This document shows, one piece after another, positions 48,166-59,037 of a stretch of DNA of 64,000 nt; position 1 is the stretch's first letter, and the number at the start of each line of letters is the position of its first letter. Source of the stretch: Sarcomyxa edulis. Taxonomy: Eukaryota > Basidiomycota > Agaricomycetes > Agaricales > Mycenaceae. A program made the translations under genes and the position numbers. Location of the stretch: positions 1,984,001-2,048,000 of the forward strand of contig QUOL01000004.1 in NCBI GenBank assembly GCA_009761415.1. Reading direction: 5' to 3'. The notes below the pieces were generated by a model, which was given only the letters and a program-made list of their open reading frames with translations, made no database searches and was not told the origin of the DNA.

Positions 48166-50592
48166 ATGGGGAAAAAGACTGGTGCGGATAATTTGGAGGG
48201 GCCTGTATCTCCCGATGTAAGCACACCTGCGTTTGAAAATTATTGCACCGCTCACTATCTAGCTCCTTTCGACAGAACTACAAAAGGGCAGTTTATCGAC
48301 AGCCACCCTCGCGATTCTGGGTCGAAATGCTCAGTCCTACCAAACAAGGTGCGTGTACGAGCACGACCAAATCTTGCAAGATTGTAACTTGTTTGTTTAG
48401 GTGGGAGTTATAGTTACGGCATGCGGATATGTCCTATAGCACGGGGAAAGGCAGGAGACAGATCGTCTCTCGGTTCCAACAGTTCCAACGGCTCACACTC
48501 CGAGTATGAAGTCTGGCGTCGATGGGAAGATTGTCTGTGGTTCCAGGAGACGATGGAACTGGAATACAGTCGTATGGCGCGTGATAAGCGACAACGATTA
48601 CTTGCGGGGAAAGGGGTGAAAAAGAATGGGATGTATATCCAAGACCGAGCTTCCTCTTTCGAATCGTTACCTCCAGGACCCGATCCCAATTCCGTTGCTC
48701 GAGATATTCACGAGTTCATCCCCAAATTGACGAAAAAGGGGACTCTATTTCGCGCTAGCCAAGCCACCATCGACCAACGACACAAAGAACTGAAGGCCTT
48801 GGTGGACAGTCTGTTTACAGAGGATGTCCCGATGTTAATCCAAGAACTCAGGTCACAGCGTATCGTGACTGATTTCTTTGGGTACTGGAGACGCGATCAC
48901 GATTTGGCGAGGAAGAAGGATCCTTCTCGGACTGCGTCTGGGAAACAGCCGCGCAGTTCAGTCTCGAGCAGCGTTTTCTCGATGTATTTCTCATCTTCGA
49001 GTACCAACCTTGCTGCCGATATCCCTCCTAGTCCAACGACTCCAATACAATCTACTAGTCATTTGCGTCCTCCTAGGTCTCCACGCGTACCATTATCTCG
49101 TTCGACTTCAGCCGGAGCGTCGACCTCTAGTCTCAGCAGTACGAGTCACCAAAGTACCGCAGAGAGTACTACAACTATCACCGGTCCTTATCGTGGCGCA
49201 CAATCACCTGCATCATCTGTTTCATCTTCCAACTCCTCGGGAGAGTCGAAGAACTCTCCTAAGAAATCCCCCGTACCTCTGATCGTTTCTGAAGACGTCG
49301 CCATCGGGTTCGGACACAATCCTCAATTGGACTCTGTTCGTAATTATCACTTCAACAACGATCGCGTGACCACGGGATTAGAGCCTCTCCCAGAGGATCG
49401 AGAGCTCCCTACCAAACTCGATCCAACTATCACAGCTGCGCTGAGGACAAGGCGTAAGACATCTGCCGGCGAGCAGACGAATAGGAATGGCCAAATCTTC
49501 CCCACCCCGCCACAAAGTCCTGTATCATACGAGATCTCAGAATTGCCGTTTACTGAGGACCCGCCGTCTACATTTACGTGTAAGACCATCCCTTCATCCT
49601 GTTTATATCCTGTGTTGACTGATTCATCGATTTATTTCAGCTAACCCAGTGCGCGAATCATGGCAAACGACATCTTCTGTGGCAACGTCTATATTAGATG
49701 GATTGAACCTGACTTTGACGAACACAGAGTTCCCTCCGCCTCGTTCGAGGGAATCCATGGCTAGCATAGCGACTTTTATGACCGACAGCTCTGCAGACGC
49801 TATATTTCCCCGAACAATATCATCAGGATCCTCTTCGCGGACCGGTCTTCGTCGTTCCATGTCGGCTGGTTCTTGTCGTTTCAGACGACTGTCACTCACC
49901 GAAGAAGAGTTCTCGGACGATGATGGATTTATCGATTCTTATCTATATGGTAAGATTTTGTCCTCCCTCCTTTGTACTTCTAATGGCTTATGTCTCATGA
50001 ATCAGAAGAAGAGCCGATACTGTCAGCAACGCCTGTCCCAGGTCCTGACAATGAAAGTCGCCCCGAAACACCTCTAGGTCACTTCTATTCCAACAGTGGG
50101 TCAAAATCCAGCGAACACTTGACTAGTTTCTTCGCTCCGCGATCTAGGGCGTCGACCCTAGCCTCGCTATCCACATCGACGTCTTATTCATCCTCTGATT
50201 ATGATTACTCTCAAAAACCTTTCTTAGGCCACACGCTTACCATCAAGGCTGCACACAACAACTCCATAATTGTCTTACGGGTCCCTCGTAACATCTCGTT
50301 CGATGACATACGGCAACGTCTGTACGATAAATTTGTAGGCCAAGAAGGCGTGCCTCTATCTACGTCTTTCAGCATCGCCTTCCTCCTTCCTACTACCCAG
50401 CCGCCTCTGACTACATCGTCCGGGTCCGGGAAAGGCCGTTCTAGATCGAGCTCTCTCTCATCTATCGGGAGCTCAGTGGGAATAGCCGACCTTACTCAGA
50501 TGCGATTCTTGACATCGCAGGAAGATTGGGAGTATGTCACATCTTCGACAGACAATGGGAAACTTACCCTGCGCGTTGTGGATACTTCGTGA
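48166..50592 (+). CDS. PX and PB1 domain protein
   Basis: Start ATG at 48166 (MGKKTGADNLEGPVSPD). Splicing restores the start of a PX domain: NYKRAVYRQPPSRFWVEMLS, PTKQGGSYSYGMRICPIARG, HSEYEVWRRWEDCLWFQETM, then a helical region and EDVPMLIQELRSQRIVTDFF. A long Ser/Thr/Pro-rich disordered middle follows, interrupted by introns near 49580-49640 and 49950-50005. The C-terminus is a PB1-like ubiquitin-fold domain: LTIKAAHNNSIIVLRVPRNI, SFDDIRQRLYDKFVGQEG, ending MRFLTSQEDWEYVTSSTDNG and KLTLRVVDTS. PX binds phosphoinositides and PB1 mediates scaffold pairing. The order recalls Bem1/Scd2 polarity scaffolds but no SH3 domain is present. Probably a membrane-associated signalling scaffold. Confidence 0.83.
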
Positions 50593-50922
50593 AACACTCT
50601 TTCTCTACGTTCGTTCTCATCACTTTTCTTCGGGACAAATGATTCATTCGTTCTCCGATCTGTCCTTCCTTTATCGTGTATCCTTTCTCTTCTCTGGACC
50701 GGATTCTTTACCGTATGCATTGCATAACTTGTGCTTTTCCGTTCACATGTCTCACCATCTTTCGTTCATTTTGACTTTTTACAGCTACGATTCTTCCAAC
50801 AAGGCGTCATCGGTCACCGATTATTGTACAAAAACGGATATATATCCTATACTTTACTATACTAGCCAAAGTTCATATGGTATAACGACCGAGGAAGACA
50901 AACATACAACTGGGAAAAAAAG

Positions 50923-53046
50923 CTAAGCTCCAACCTGCGCACGAGGCGATGATCTGAAAAGTGGATTCGGCGTAGCTGTTAGACTGAGAGTAACTCCAGG
51001 AGTCAAAGGCATTCTTGTCCAATCTGGGAGGACGTTTCGGGTTGTTCGATCGTCAATGTCTGGCGAGACATCCATACTATCGTCTCCATCACGAGTAGCA
51101 GGGTCTGCTTCATCCCATTTCTCACGAGGAACTTCCACACCACCGATTTTGAGAGATCTAAAGGTATAAATATGCTTTGTGAACAATGGGTTGTGACAGG
51201 TATATTTATCAGGACTTACCCAGCAAGGGATCCACCTATCCAGGGCAAAGCAGCCGGAGAGAAAGCTGGCGCTTTACCAGCGTTAGCAATGGCTCGTTCT
51301 GAAGCAGAAGATGGGGGAGACGGATTGTTTAGGATAGCGAAATACCGAGTGAGGGATCGTAAAGGTGCATATCGGTCGTAAGGTGGTGGAACGGGCCTGT
51401 CGGGTCTTAGACCGTTTCTTGAAGGTGAAGAAGAGGGTGGAGGTGCGATGGCCCGGAGGAGCTCTGCGTGCAACCGTGGAATAAATCCTGGGAGCATCGG
51501 TGTGCCTCCAGCGATGAGGATGGACGAAGCGAGTGTTTTACGAAGATCCACAGGCACCTACCCGAAAAGCCACTTAGCCATCCATGAGTTCAGAGGTACA
51601 AGAAGACAACCCACCTTGAGAAGAGATTCCAAGATTACCTCTGCGACACTACTTTCGTCAACATCGCCTCCTTCAAATAACACCTCGGCAGCACGTTCTC
51701 GAATCCAACCCGGGATAATTAACGTGCCACGACCAGTGCCTGTCTGCTGCGCGAGTGGAGGTACGACGCGCATATGAAGATCGGTAGCCGTTGAATGCCG
51801 AGTATACATGTTAGCCAGAGCTTGCAAGTGGCTTTCGCCTTTATGATTTCGATCGGCACCGGTGACCCTTGGATTCGAAATGACTGAGAATTCGGAGGAC
51901 TCTTGTTGTGAGGAGATATTACTCTCAAGACCCACATGCGAGTAGTCAGATTCGGAGTGGGTAGCGTCGCTGCTGGGTGGGATGTCCAAATCTGCAGATT
52001 CGTCTCCTACTGCGGGAGACATCACTCGAGACTCTCCGCTAGAGTTGGATTCAAGCGTCTCTCCCACAAAGCAACAACGCGTTTTGATCTCCTCAACTAC
52101 TGCATCTGTCAAGACTTCTTGTGGGACACGAGTTGAACGATTAGAAGCGGGTATATTCGCAGCGGCACTTAGGGATGTTGGTGGAGGAAGGTATGTTCCG
52201 AATAATAACAGTAGTGCCCGAATGTGGGATGTCAATCTGCGTCCCGCCAGTGGGGTAGTTCGCAAATGTGGAAACAGTGGCCGAGCAGCGAAGATCTGTT
52301 TTACGCGTCACGGATAAGAGAGAAGGTGGGAGACGCATGAGTACTCACTGGGAGAGCGACTGATTCGAGATGCCCACAGTCAAGGACGAGACCTGTTATT
52401 CGTCCTATAGCGAAGAGAGACAGAAGTTGGCTCGAAGCAAAAGAGATGGATGGCACCTTTGTTCATGCCTTGGTATAAGTAAATCATTCACGTAGATTCA
52501 TAGCAATGTGAAAGACTGTCCACACCTGTAGATTATCAAACAAAATACGCGCAATTTTCTCCTTCAGATAGAGGGGCAGTAATGGATGTTCCACTATGAT
52601 TACTTTTCGTGATTTAGGATCTGTCAAAAGCGAACTAGGAATAGCACCAGTATGGTCAGAGAGTCAGACGATAGGATTAGAATAGTATCTTACTCGTGAA
52701 AGACAGATCTCAAGCACGTCTCAAGTCTAATCTCGAGTAATTTCTCTTCCTCTGCTCGTTCTGCCGCATCGGTTGCTCTGTTGAGGTTCCAGAGAGGCTC
52801 CCCTGCAATGAACACATCTCGTGGTCTACCCTCTCCGCTGAATCCCACTTTCCATATCCGAGAACCAGGATCAATGATAATCCTGTCTTCAGTGCCGTAG
52901 AGAGAGTGTCTCCTTGTTGTTGCATAGTGCGGGGATGCTTGGATGATATGCGATCCTGCCACTCTGGTAGCGGCTGGAGTCGCTGGAGTTGGAGTCGAGG
53001 GCTCAAAAGTAGTAGTCTTTCGAGGTGTCGCAGGAACTGTAGACAT
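50923..53046 (-). CDS. actin-related protein, Arp10 (dynactin) type
   Basis: Start ATG at 53046 (MSTVPATPRKTTTFEPSTPT), stop TAG at 50923-50925. After a Thr/Pro-rich leader the actin fold begins: DRIIIDPGSRIWKVGFSGEG (phosphate-1 region), then KVIIVEHPLLPLYLKEKIAR, VPSISFASSQLLSLFAIGRI with TGLVLDCGHLESVALP (phosphate-2 region), a long acidic/Ser-rich insertion (about 51800-52100), RKTLASSILIAGGTPMLPGF (adenosine region) and the C-terminal PWIGGSLAGSLKIGG, EVPREKWDEADP. The low conservation, large insertion and PHPLLP-like motif fit Arp10, the pointed-end component of the dynactin complex that works with dynein in hyphal transport. Assignment to Arp10 rather than another divergent Arp is the less certain part. 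Confidence 0.72.
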
Positions 53047-53277
53047 GGCACTCCAAAAAGACACGAGCTGGATGTGAGCTCCAAGATAGAAGATGAAAGT
53101 TTTGTCCAAGCCAAGTCGTTCGTTTAAAAATAGACTGGGAGGTTTAGACGGGTATTGCCTGCAAGTAGGTGGTGGCTAATTGCAAGTCTACAGAAGACGA
53201 TATGTACTCTATCCTCCAATGTAATATTCTAGATTATCTGTAAAGCGTAGAGGACTTGAACGTGATGTACCATACTA

Positions 53278-54636
53278 TTAGGTGAGACGCGCAATGAGGT
53301 GCATAATCGCCAGTGCCCAATGCTCGAACTGTTCTTTAGACATGAACAACAAGGCTTGCGATAGTACCGCCTTCGTAATCTGTGCTTGCATTCCCTGGAA
53401 GTCGCAGGTTTAGTATAAGGGGAACTATCGTGTAGATAGGTTGTACTGACTTGATACCAGCCCACAAATCCTTCACGTTTCCATACTCTAGCAAGAATAT
53501 CTAGCGCTCCGACGTGCTGGTACTTCTCATGATGGTAATGATGGTGCGGTGGTAAATCGTGGTGTTGTATTACAGCATCCTCAATATCGGCGCTACGAGC
53601 TTGGATGCGTACTTTGGCCATGATATACGGATATGTGACCTATGCAGTCCATCAATTCATCTGGAGAACATAACCATAACAAAACACGTACGACAGTGGC
53701 CAAAGTTTTGCTAAGCGCGCCGATTAGGAACGACATCCCAGGCGTTAGTTTATCGCTTGACCCCGCCTTCAGTTTCGCAAGAAGTAACAGACTCTTCACG
53801 CGCTCAAATACGCCATAGGTGATTGCCGGGTTCACAGTGAGGACCAAACCAGGTTTAATACCCAACCACAATCCTGAGACACCTTCCTCCTCGATGATTT
53901 CACGTGCTACGCCCAAAAACGACTCGGAGTCTCCAGTGTCTTTATCATCGTCCTCTTCCTCGATTGGTACCGAGGCAGCTGCAAGTGGTTTCGGGACCTT
54001 GGGCCGGCTCGGAGGGCCTACCTGTTGCCGAGTAGCGATGACTGAGACTGGTATAGTAAATATTTGGGCAAGCGCTCCAGCGAGTGCACCCAATAACAGT
54101 TCCGCCGCTGTCGAAAGAACGGGTGCTTTGGAGCCAGGAGGAAGTTTCCGTATCAACCGGTTGATGTAAGAATTCCGAACAAATGAGTAGAAGAAGAAAT
54201 AAGCGTATTCTAGTGAACGTGTTATCGTATCATAAGTTAGTGTCGGAGGGTCAATATGAACCACGTACGCATGGAGAAGGTGTTGAGCATGGTAGCTCCA
54301 AATCCACGATAAAACCCCATAATTCCTTCCTTCTTGAATATGCGTACCAATACAGTGAGCATCGAAAGGTCATCTTTCCGTTTACCCTTGGCATCGGCAG
54401 GCATAGCCTGTATACGTGTCTTTGCACTGACCATACTATGCATGAGAAGTCATCCTCACAACCAAGAGGGTCTACCTACACATCTAAAGGATACACGACG
54501 CTACAACGAGAGAATCAGTAGGATGCATTACCAAGATCACGTTGCGGACATACGCTGTACTGAAACATCCTCCAAGCGCTCCCGCCAATGCAGCACCAAA
54601 AGGTGTAAGTTTTACAGGTTTTGACTGGGCGGACAT
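53278..54636 (-). CDS. ANT1: peroxisomal ATP/adenine nucleotide carrier (Ant1/PMP34 type)
   Basis: Start ATG at 54636 (MSAQSKPVKLTPFGAALAGA), stop TAA at 53278-53280. It is a mitochondrial-carrier-family protein with three repeats. The first carrier signature is rebuilt across introns as YPLDVAKTRIQAMPAD, followed by KKEGIMGFYRGFGATMLNTF; repeat 2 has LLLGALAGALAQIFTIPVSV with IATRQQ and EGVSGLWLGIKPGLVLTVNP; repeat 3 has YPYIMAKVRIQAR and REGFVGWYQGMQAQITKAVL. The LTVNPAITYGVFER and YPYIMAKVRIQAR blocks are typical of peroxisomal adenine nucleotide transporters, which bring in ATP for fatty-acyl-CoA activation. It shares a divergent 244-base promoter with the methyltransferase at 54881. Confidence 0.85.
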
Positions 54637-54880
54637 TGGGGGTATCAAAGAGGGAAGGAGGAAGGAATTACAAGAAACAAATCAGAATTAAATAGAGGTG
54701 AGCTTGGGTGACGCGCCGGCAACGGCGAAGGAACCGGCACCCGAGTTGTGATCATGTGCCAAACGGCGTAGCCTTGCAAAAATAACAAAATACACCAGAA
54801 ATTAAAATAATAACATACGAAGAACTTGAACATTCGGCTTCTCTTCCTCCTACCACGTCGACGCGACGCGACGCGTAGAT

Positions 54881-56060
54881 ATGGCCCAAAATCCAAATTT
54901 TCCACAGAGCATGGCCATCAGCCCTTCGCTTCCAAACTCTACCCATTCACATGCATCCTGTCACGTCTCCGCGTCCGCGTCCGAGTCCGAGTCCGATGAA
55001 GATCGCATGTTCGGCGAGTCAGCTCAACGAGATGCGATCGAAAAGTTTGGTATCGCTGGAAGAGTTTGGTGAACCTTCGATGTCCTGTCTTCGCCGAGTA
55101 CTCTCACCGATTTATGGGACCGCAGGGAGGCGGCTTACATCATGAATCTATATGTTGATCCCCCCGACGATTGGGAATGCGATCCTCCCTTCAGAACGAA
55201 TCACCTTACAGCAATTGAGTTGGGAGCGGGGACTGGGATAGTCAGTTCCCGGATCGCAAAATTGTGTCATCCTGATCGCGACTTGATTATAGTCACTGAT
55301 CTACCGGAGGTGCATATGATTTCTTACCTCTACACCCTTGCATAAATGACCATACTGTTTATTATGAACTAGGTTTGTCCACTCCTGGAGGAAAACCTCT
55401 CATCCCAGCTGAAGTCTGCCTCCGACGGGGTCATCCTCGTCAGGCCACTAGCTTGGGGCAATTCGGAGCATGCATTGAACATCATATCGGAGCTTCTGCT
55501 CGACAAGAGTGAGATTAACGGATTGAGTCACATCATATGCAGTGATCTTGTATGCATTTCAGAGATACTCTTTCCATATGTTGCACTGATATCGCTAAGA
55601 AAAGGTTTACTTCCCCGAGTTGCTCGCGCCTCTCTTGAGGAGCCTCATACAACTCTCTTCACCTCCTTTCGTTCCTTCCTCCTCAGAGGATCATCCCGTG
55701 ATCATTATATCCTATAAAATTCGAAGTCTCTCAAAGGAGACTGCGTTCTGGGCCGCTTTTGGATTATGGTTCTCCTTCGAGCCCGTCTTGGTTAGAACCA
55801 AGGCGTCGCAGGAAGAGAAGGAGGCCCGATGGCATCGTTTTGGTTCCTCGGCAGATGGGACAATATTTGTGTTCGTAGCTCGCCGTCGGGTAGAATCATT
55901 TTCGTGGGACGTACCACCAGAAGATCGGGATTTACTAGACGGCGTGGGTGCATGGGGCACCCCAGCAAGAAAGGGAGACGATACATTCGAATCCCTCTTG
56001 TTCATGACGCTAGACGATGGCTCGGAAAGCGACGACCCTTCCTTGCATCATGATAAATGA
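54881..56060 (+). CDS. class I (family 16) SAM-dependent methyltransferase
   Basis: Start ATG at 54881 (MAQNPNFPQSMAISPSLPNS). A Ser/Glu-rich lead ends FGIAGRVW; an apparent TGA after it is removed by an intron (about 55069-55125), giving GIAGRVWEAAYIMNLYVDPP. The SAM-binding motif I is AIELGAGTGIVSSRIA, the motif II acidic residue is in LIIVTDLPE, and HIICSDLVYFPELLAPLL is the DxVY-type motif of the METTL21/EFM family. It ends SLHHDK at 56060. Members methylate lysines on elongation factors, chaperones or other proteins, or were annotated earlier as nicotinamide N-methyltransferase-like. The exact substrate is unknown. Confidence 0.83.
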
Positions 56061-56143
56061 GTTCGGAATCACTCCATCCTCACACTCAATATGATTTTAA
56101 GGAACGCTAGATAAGACAATGATACCCATAAAAAGTCAGCGAA

Positions 56144-57787
56144 TCAATTATAATGGCCAGTGTGATGATAAAACCGCTGATTCCCATTCTCCAGTAATCC
56201 CATCGATTTGTTGTAATCACCTCCGTGGGCCTTCTCGTATCCTGGAGGTGCATATGAATGTGGTGTGACGCCGGGCACTTGCTTGGTAGCAATCATCACT
56301 TTCTCCGAGAGCAACGGCTCGCTGGAGTTGGTCGTGGAAGAGACGAATCCGGGTGCGTCGAATGGCATCAACTGTAGGTTGTACTGCTCGAATCGAGGAA
56401 GACTGATATTAGTAGTTGAGAGCATCGAAAAAATATAGACACAAACCCACCCTGACTGTGAACCTCGGAAATGTGAAACTAGGCTTCGTTGCCTTTGCGA
56501 CTTCCACCTCCCCATGGAGTACTCTCTTACCTGCCTCGGGCGCCCCTTCATCTGAAGGCCAGAAAAATGCCTGGCCTACACTTTCTAGGAAGAAGTTATT
56601 ACTTCGTCTTTGTACACCTTCATCGATGGCATCGGAGCCTGTTGCAAGAGACCTGACCAAGTGTAGACTGATCGATGTTGGAGTCGAAAGGATATCCAAG
56701 GCCTGTTCGTCTTCACCTCTGAAAGTGATCAGAAGTGGCAATGGCGAGCCTATAGAATAGCACAGCTATGTAGCAGGTGTTCATGTGAATCTCTTCATTG
56801 CTGTGGTGGTTCGTATAACTTACCGGTGTGGCGAGAGCAAGCTACATATCGCAGAAGTTGTATTTAGGCTTTCTCGATCGAAGAAAGCACTAAGTACGCA
56901 CAGTGCATATAACTTCAATTTTCCTGGTCCCAAAAAGCAACCCGTTGATCTTCACGGGAGGAAGTACCTTCCACCCAGCAGGATCGGCATCTGGACCTAC
57001 AAGAGGGCTTCCTTCCTGGTACGCTAGCTGACGCAGTGTTGAGGGAGGATCTGGGGTCGTAGCAGGAAGATAACCAAAATTTCTCGTCAATCTGTATTGA
57101 GTCAATTTTCGATGTTGGCCTAACATATAGACCATAATATCGAGCGTTATAGACTCACGTCTGATTGACTTTGAGAGCTGGACGTTTGATGGTGACGACC
57201 AACCTATAATCAATATACGCAGGACTTGCTCTCTCGGAAAAGCTGGGTGGGAGACGAAATGTTCCTAATTTAGTCTTTGATTCAGAGACTGGCACTTCGG
57301 TGGGTAAGGTGATTGAGAACGGCCAGGAATATTGACCCTTCAGTTTAGCAGACGTGGGTGCTTTGCCTTTGGGAGAAGTGGCGGTATTTACGCTCGGGGT
57401 CCATAACTCTTTCCGGATTTCGAGGAATAGTAACTCCTCTTGTCCAACGGCGGTAGTGCCTGCTTGAACCTGATCCGTTGTATCCTTGAATATCAATGCT
57501 CTGAAATGAATTAAAGAATGACTTACAGAAATGATGACTGCTTTCGCTGTCTCTGGTTTCTCGAGATCGAGTTCTACCTGTCCAGAGATGACATCACCTT
57601 CCATGAAGAAAGGTGGCAAAGCAGAGTTTGCTGCGCGACTAGTGACGATAAGGGAAACCCATGGTCGGCCTTTGCTGTTTTCCAACGAAGAGACGTGGAC
57701 TCTCGAGACAGAGGTGCCTAGCAAAGGTGGTAACGATACAGATGCTCGTGTCAGTGTCGAGTATTGGGGCAACTCATTGTCGTTCAT
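56144..57787 (-). CDS. arrestin-like protein
   Basis: Start ATG at 57787 (MNDNELPQYSTLTRASVSLP), about five exons, stop TAA-type codon at 56144. The N-terminal beta-sandwich shows PPFFMEGDVISGQVELDLEK, ELLFLEIRKELW, LKGQYSWPFSITLPTEVPVS, RLPPSFSERASPAYIDYRLV. After an intron the C-terminal half has NFGYLPATTPDPPSTLRQLA, LPLLITFRGEDEQALDILST, QAFFWPSDEGAPE, and a Pro/Tyr-rich tail. The pattern (PxFS...YxL) fits fungal arrestin-domain proteins that adapt ubiquitin ligases to membrane transporters, although I see no clear PPxY motif; SYAPPGYEK comes closest. The product is probably cytosolic. A TATA element lies 45 bases upstream. Confidence 0.78.
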
Positions 57788-57831
57788 GGTGTCCTAAAGA
57801 ACAGGACCAGGAACGGGTTCACGATTTTGGA

Positions 57832-57839
57832 TATATATA
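57832..57839 (-). promoter_or_regulatory. TATA box of the arrestin-like gene
   Basis: TATATATA on the minus strand, 45-52 bases before the ATG at 57787. Confidence 0.5.
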
Positions 57840-58056
57840 CATCGACCTATTATTTGTTGATAAGTCCTTGGCAGTTCGTGGAATCAGACTCGGGAGGGAT
57901 AGATTGACAAGCTAGAGGCTGTCACTGCACGATGGGTATTCCGGGATCAGCTAGTGGTTGATTTCGAGCAAAATACGAGCATTATGAGTTCGAGGTGAAA
58001 GAGTAAGAGCCTCCGAGTCAATGCCGCGGCAACCGACGACAGGCCGGCCAGGCCCA

Positions 58057-58066
58057 AAGCAATCGA
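58057..58066. repeat. left target-site-like direct repeat
   Basis: AAGCAATCGA, identical to 58845-58854, directly flanking the element below on its left. Confidence 0.6.
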
Positions 58067-58090
58067 GAATGCCTGATCTGTGCGGAAATC

Positions 58091-58119
58091 GACCGGCGGT
58101 ACCGGCGGTACCGCCGGTC
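58091..58119. repeat. left GC-rich palindrome with 9-bp internal duplication
   Basis: GACCGGCGGT followed by ACCGGCGGT and ACCGCCGGTC. It contains the same palindromic arms as the right copy, with one extra ACCGGCGGT unit. Confidence 0.8.
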
Positions 58120-58798
58120 ACTGAAGGAAAATGCCCCTCGCCTGGAGGAAAACTTCGTCTTTCTTCCTGAAGGATTGTTGACGTTGTCCTTCATCTACGC
58201 ACCATCATCGTTCAGTATCGTCCAGTATTTTCCAACCTTTTCCTGAGGGCATTGAACTAGTCATGCCTTTGAGACTTTTCGGCAATTCCGTGAGATACAT
58301 AAAGGCATCATCCTTCGTTCGGGGCATTTCTGGGGTTTGTCGCGTTCCCGAATTAGCGGTACTTATTCACACATACTACTTGAGGTCAGCTGCAGGGAGG
58401 ACACCAAGTTGTTTCAAGCAAATTCGAGGGAATTGGACGTCCTGAAAGTAACTGAAGGAAATGTGACCTATTTCATTGAGGAAGGCCCATATACTGAACG
58501 AAACAAAAGACATCCTGAAGGCTATAATGAGACCTTCAGGACACCAACAAGAACTGAAGGTCTAGTGCATAATCCATGAAGGAAAGAGAAGGTGTTTGCT
58601 GAAGGTCGTGAAAGGGCACCTGAAGCAGAGGACTCGGCTCATTCAGGAAAGTCATATCTGCTGAAGGACACTCCTACTACCCGAAGGAAAGGTGCAGAAA
58701 CTCATGAAGGATTAAAAGATATACCTTCAGGAGGATAACATGTTCCAGAAGGACGAGGACGTGAAGGAATTACAAGATTTGCCTTCACGAAAACCGGC

Positions 58799-58818
58799 GA
58801 CCGGCGGTACCGCCGGTC
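58799..58818. repeat. right GC-rich perfect palindrome
   Basis: GACCGGCGGTACCGCCGGTC, a perfect 20-base palindrome, part of the right terminal region of the element. It can form a strong hairpin or be a dimeric protein-binding site. Confidence 0.85.
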
Positions 58819-58844
58819 AATTTTCGCACAGACCGGGACTTCAT

Positions 58845-58854
58845 AAGCAATCGA
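58845..58854. repeat. right target-site-like direct repeat
   Basis: AAGCAATCGA, exact copy of 58057-58066, directly flanking the element on its right. Confidence 0.6.
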
Positions 58855-58918
58855 CTCGTCGGCGTCGTAGCGGCGGAGCGGCCAGCCTTCGGGGGGCGGG
58901 CGGGCTCTTCGATTTCCT

Positions 58919-58924
58919 TATAAG
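58919..58924 (+). promoter_or_regulatory. TATA-like box of the Atg22-like gene
   Basis: TATAAG within CCTTATAAGG, 114-119 bases before the ATG at 59038, just downstream of the transposon-like element and a very GC-rich run. Confidence 0.45.
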
Positions 58925-59037
58925 GTGCCGCGGCGCTTTTTTTCCATCGTTCTCGGGGATGAAAGTTCTTCATCTCCTTCCGGCCATGAACTTGCTCCAC
59001 AAAGTTATAAGTTTATTCCTCTTCATCCTGAACGGCC

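Larger units (their letters stand above)
58067..58844. mobile_element. probable non-autonomous DNA transposon (MITE-like, 778 bp)
   Basis: The two ends are imperfect inverted repeats. The left end contains TCTGTGCGGAAATCGACC at 58077-58094; the reverse complement of the right end contains TCTGTGCGAAAATTGACC (58815-58832). Both continue inward into CGGCGGTACC, giving about 28 bases with two mismatches, plus a less conserved outer 10-12 bases. An exact 10-base direct repeat flanks it, a size typical of Mutator-like elements. The interior has no coding frame for a transposase but holds 14 TGAAGG/CCTTCA words and a palindrome at each end. It lies between the divergent promoters of the arrestin-like and Atg22-like genes. 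The call is mine from structure; copy number elsewhere is untested. Confidence 0.6.

Noticed and set aside
55069..55126. In-frame TGA that seemed to break the methyltransferase gene
   Set aside because: A GT...AG intron of about 58 bases starts inside the preceding Trp codon and restores GIAGRVWEAAYIMN, so it is not a pseudogene.
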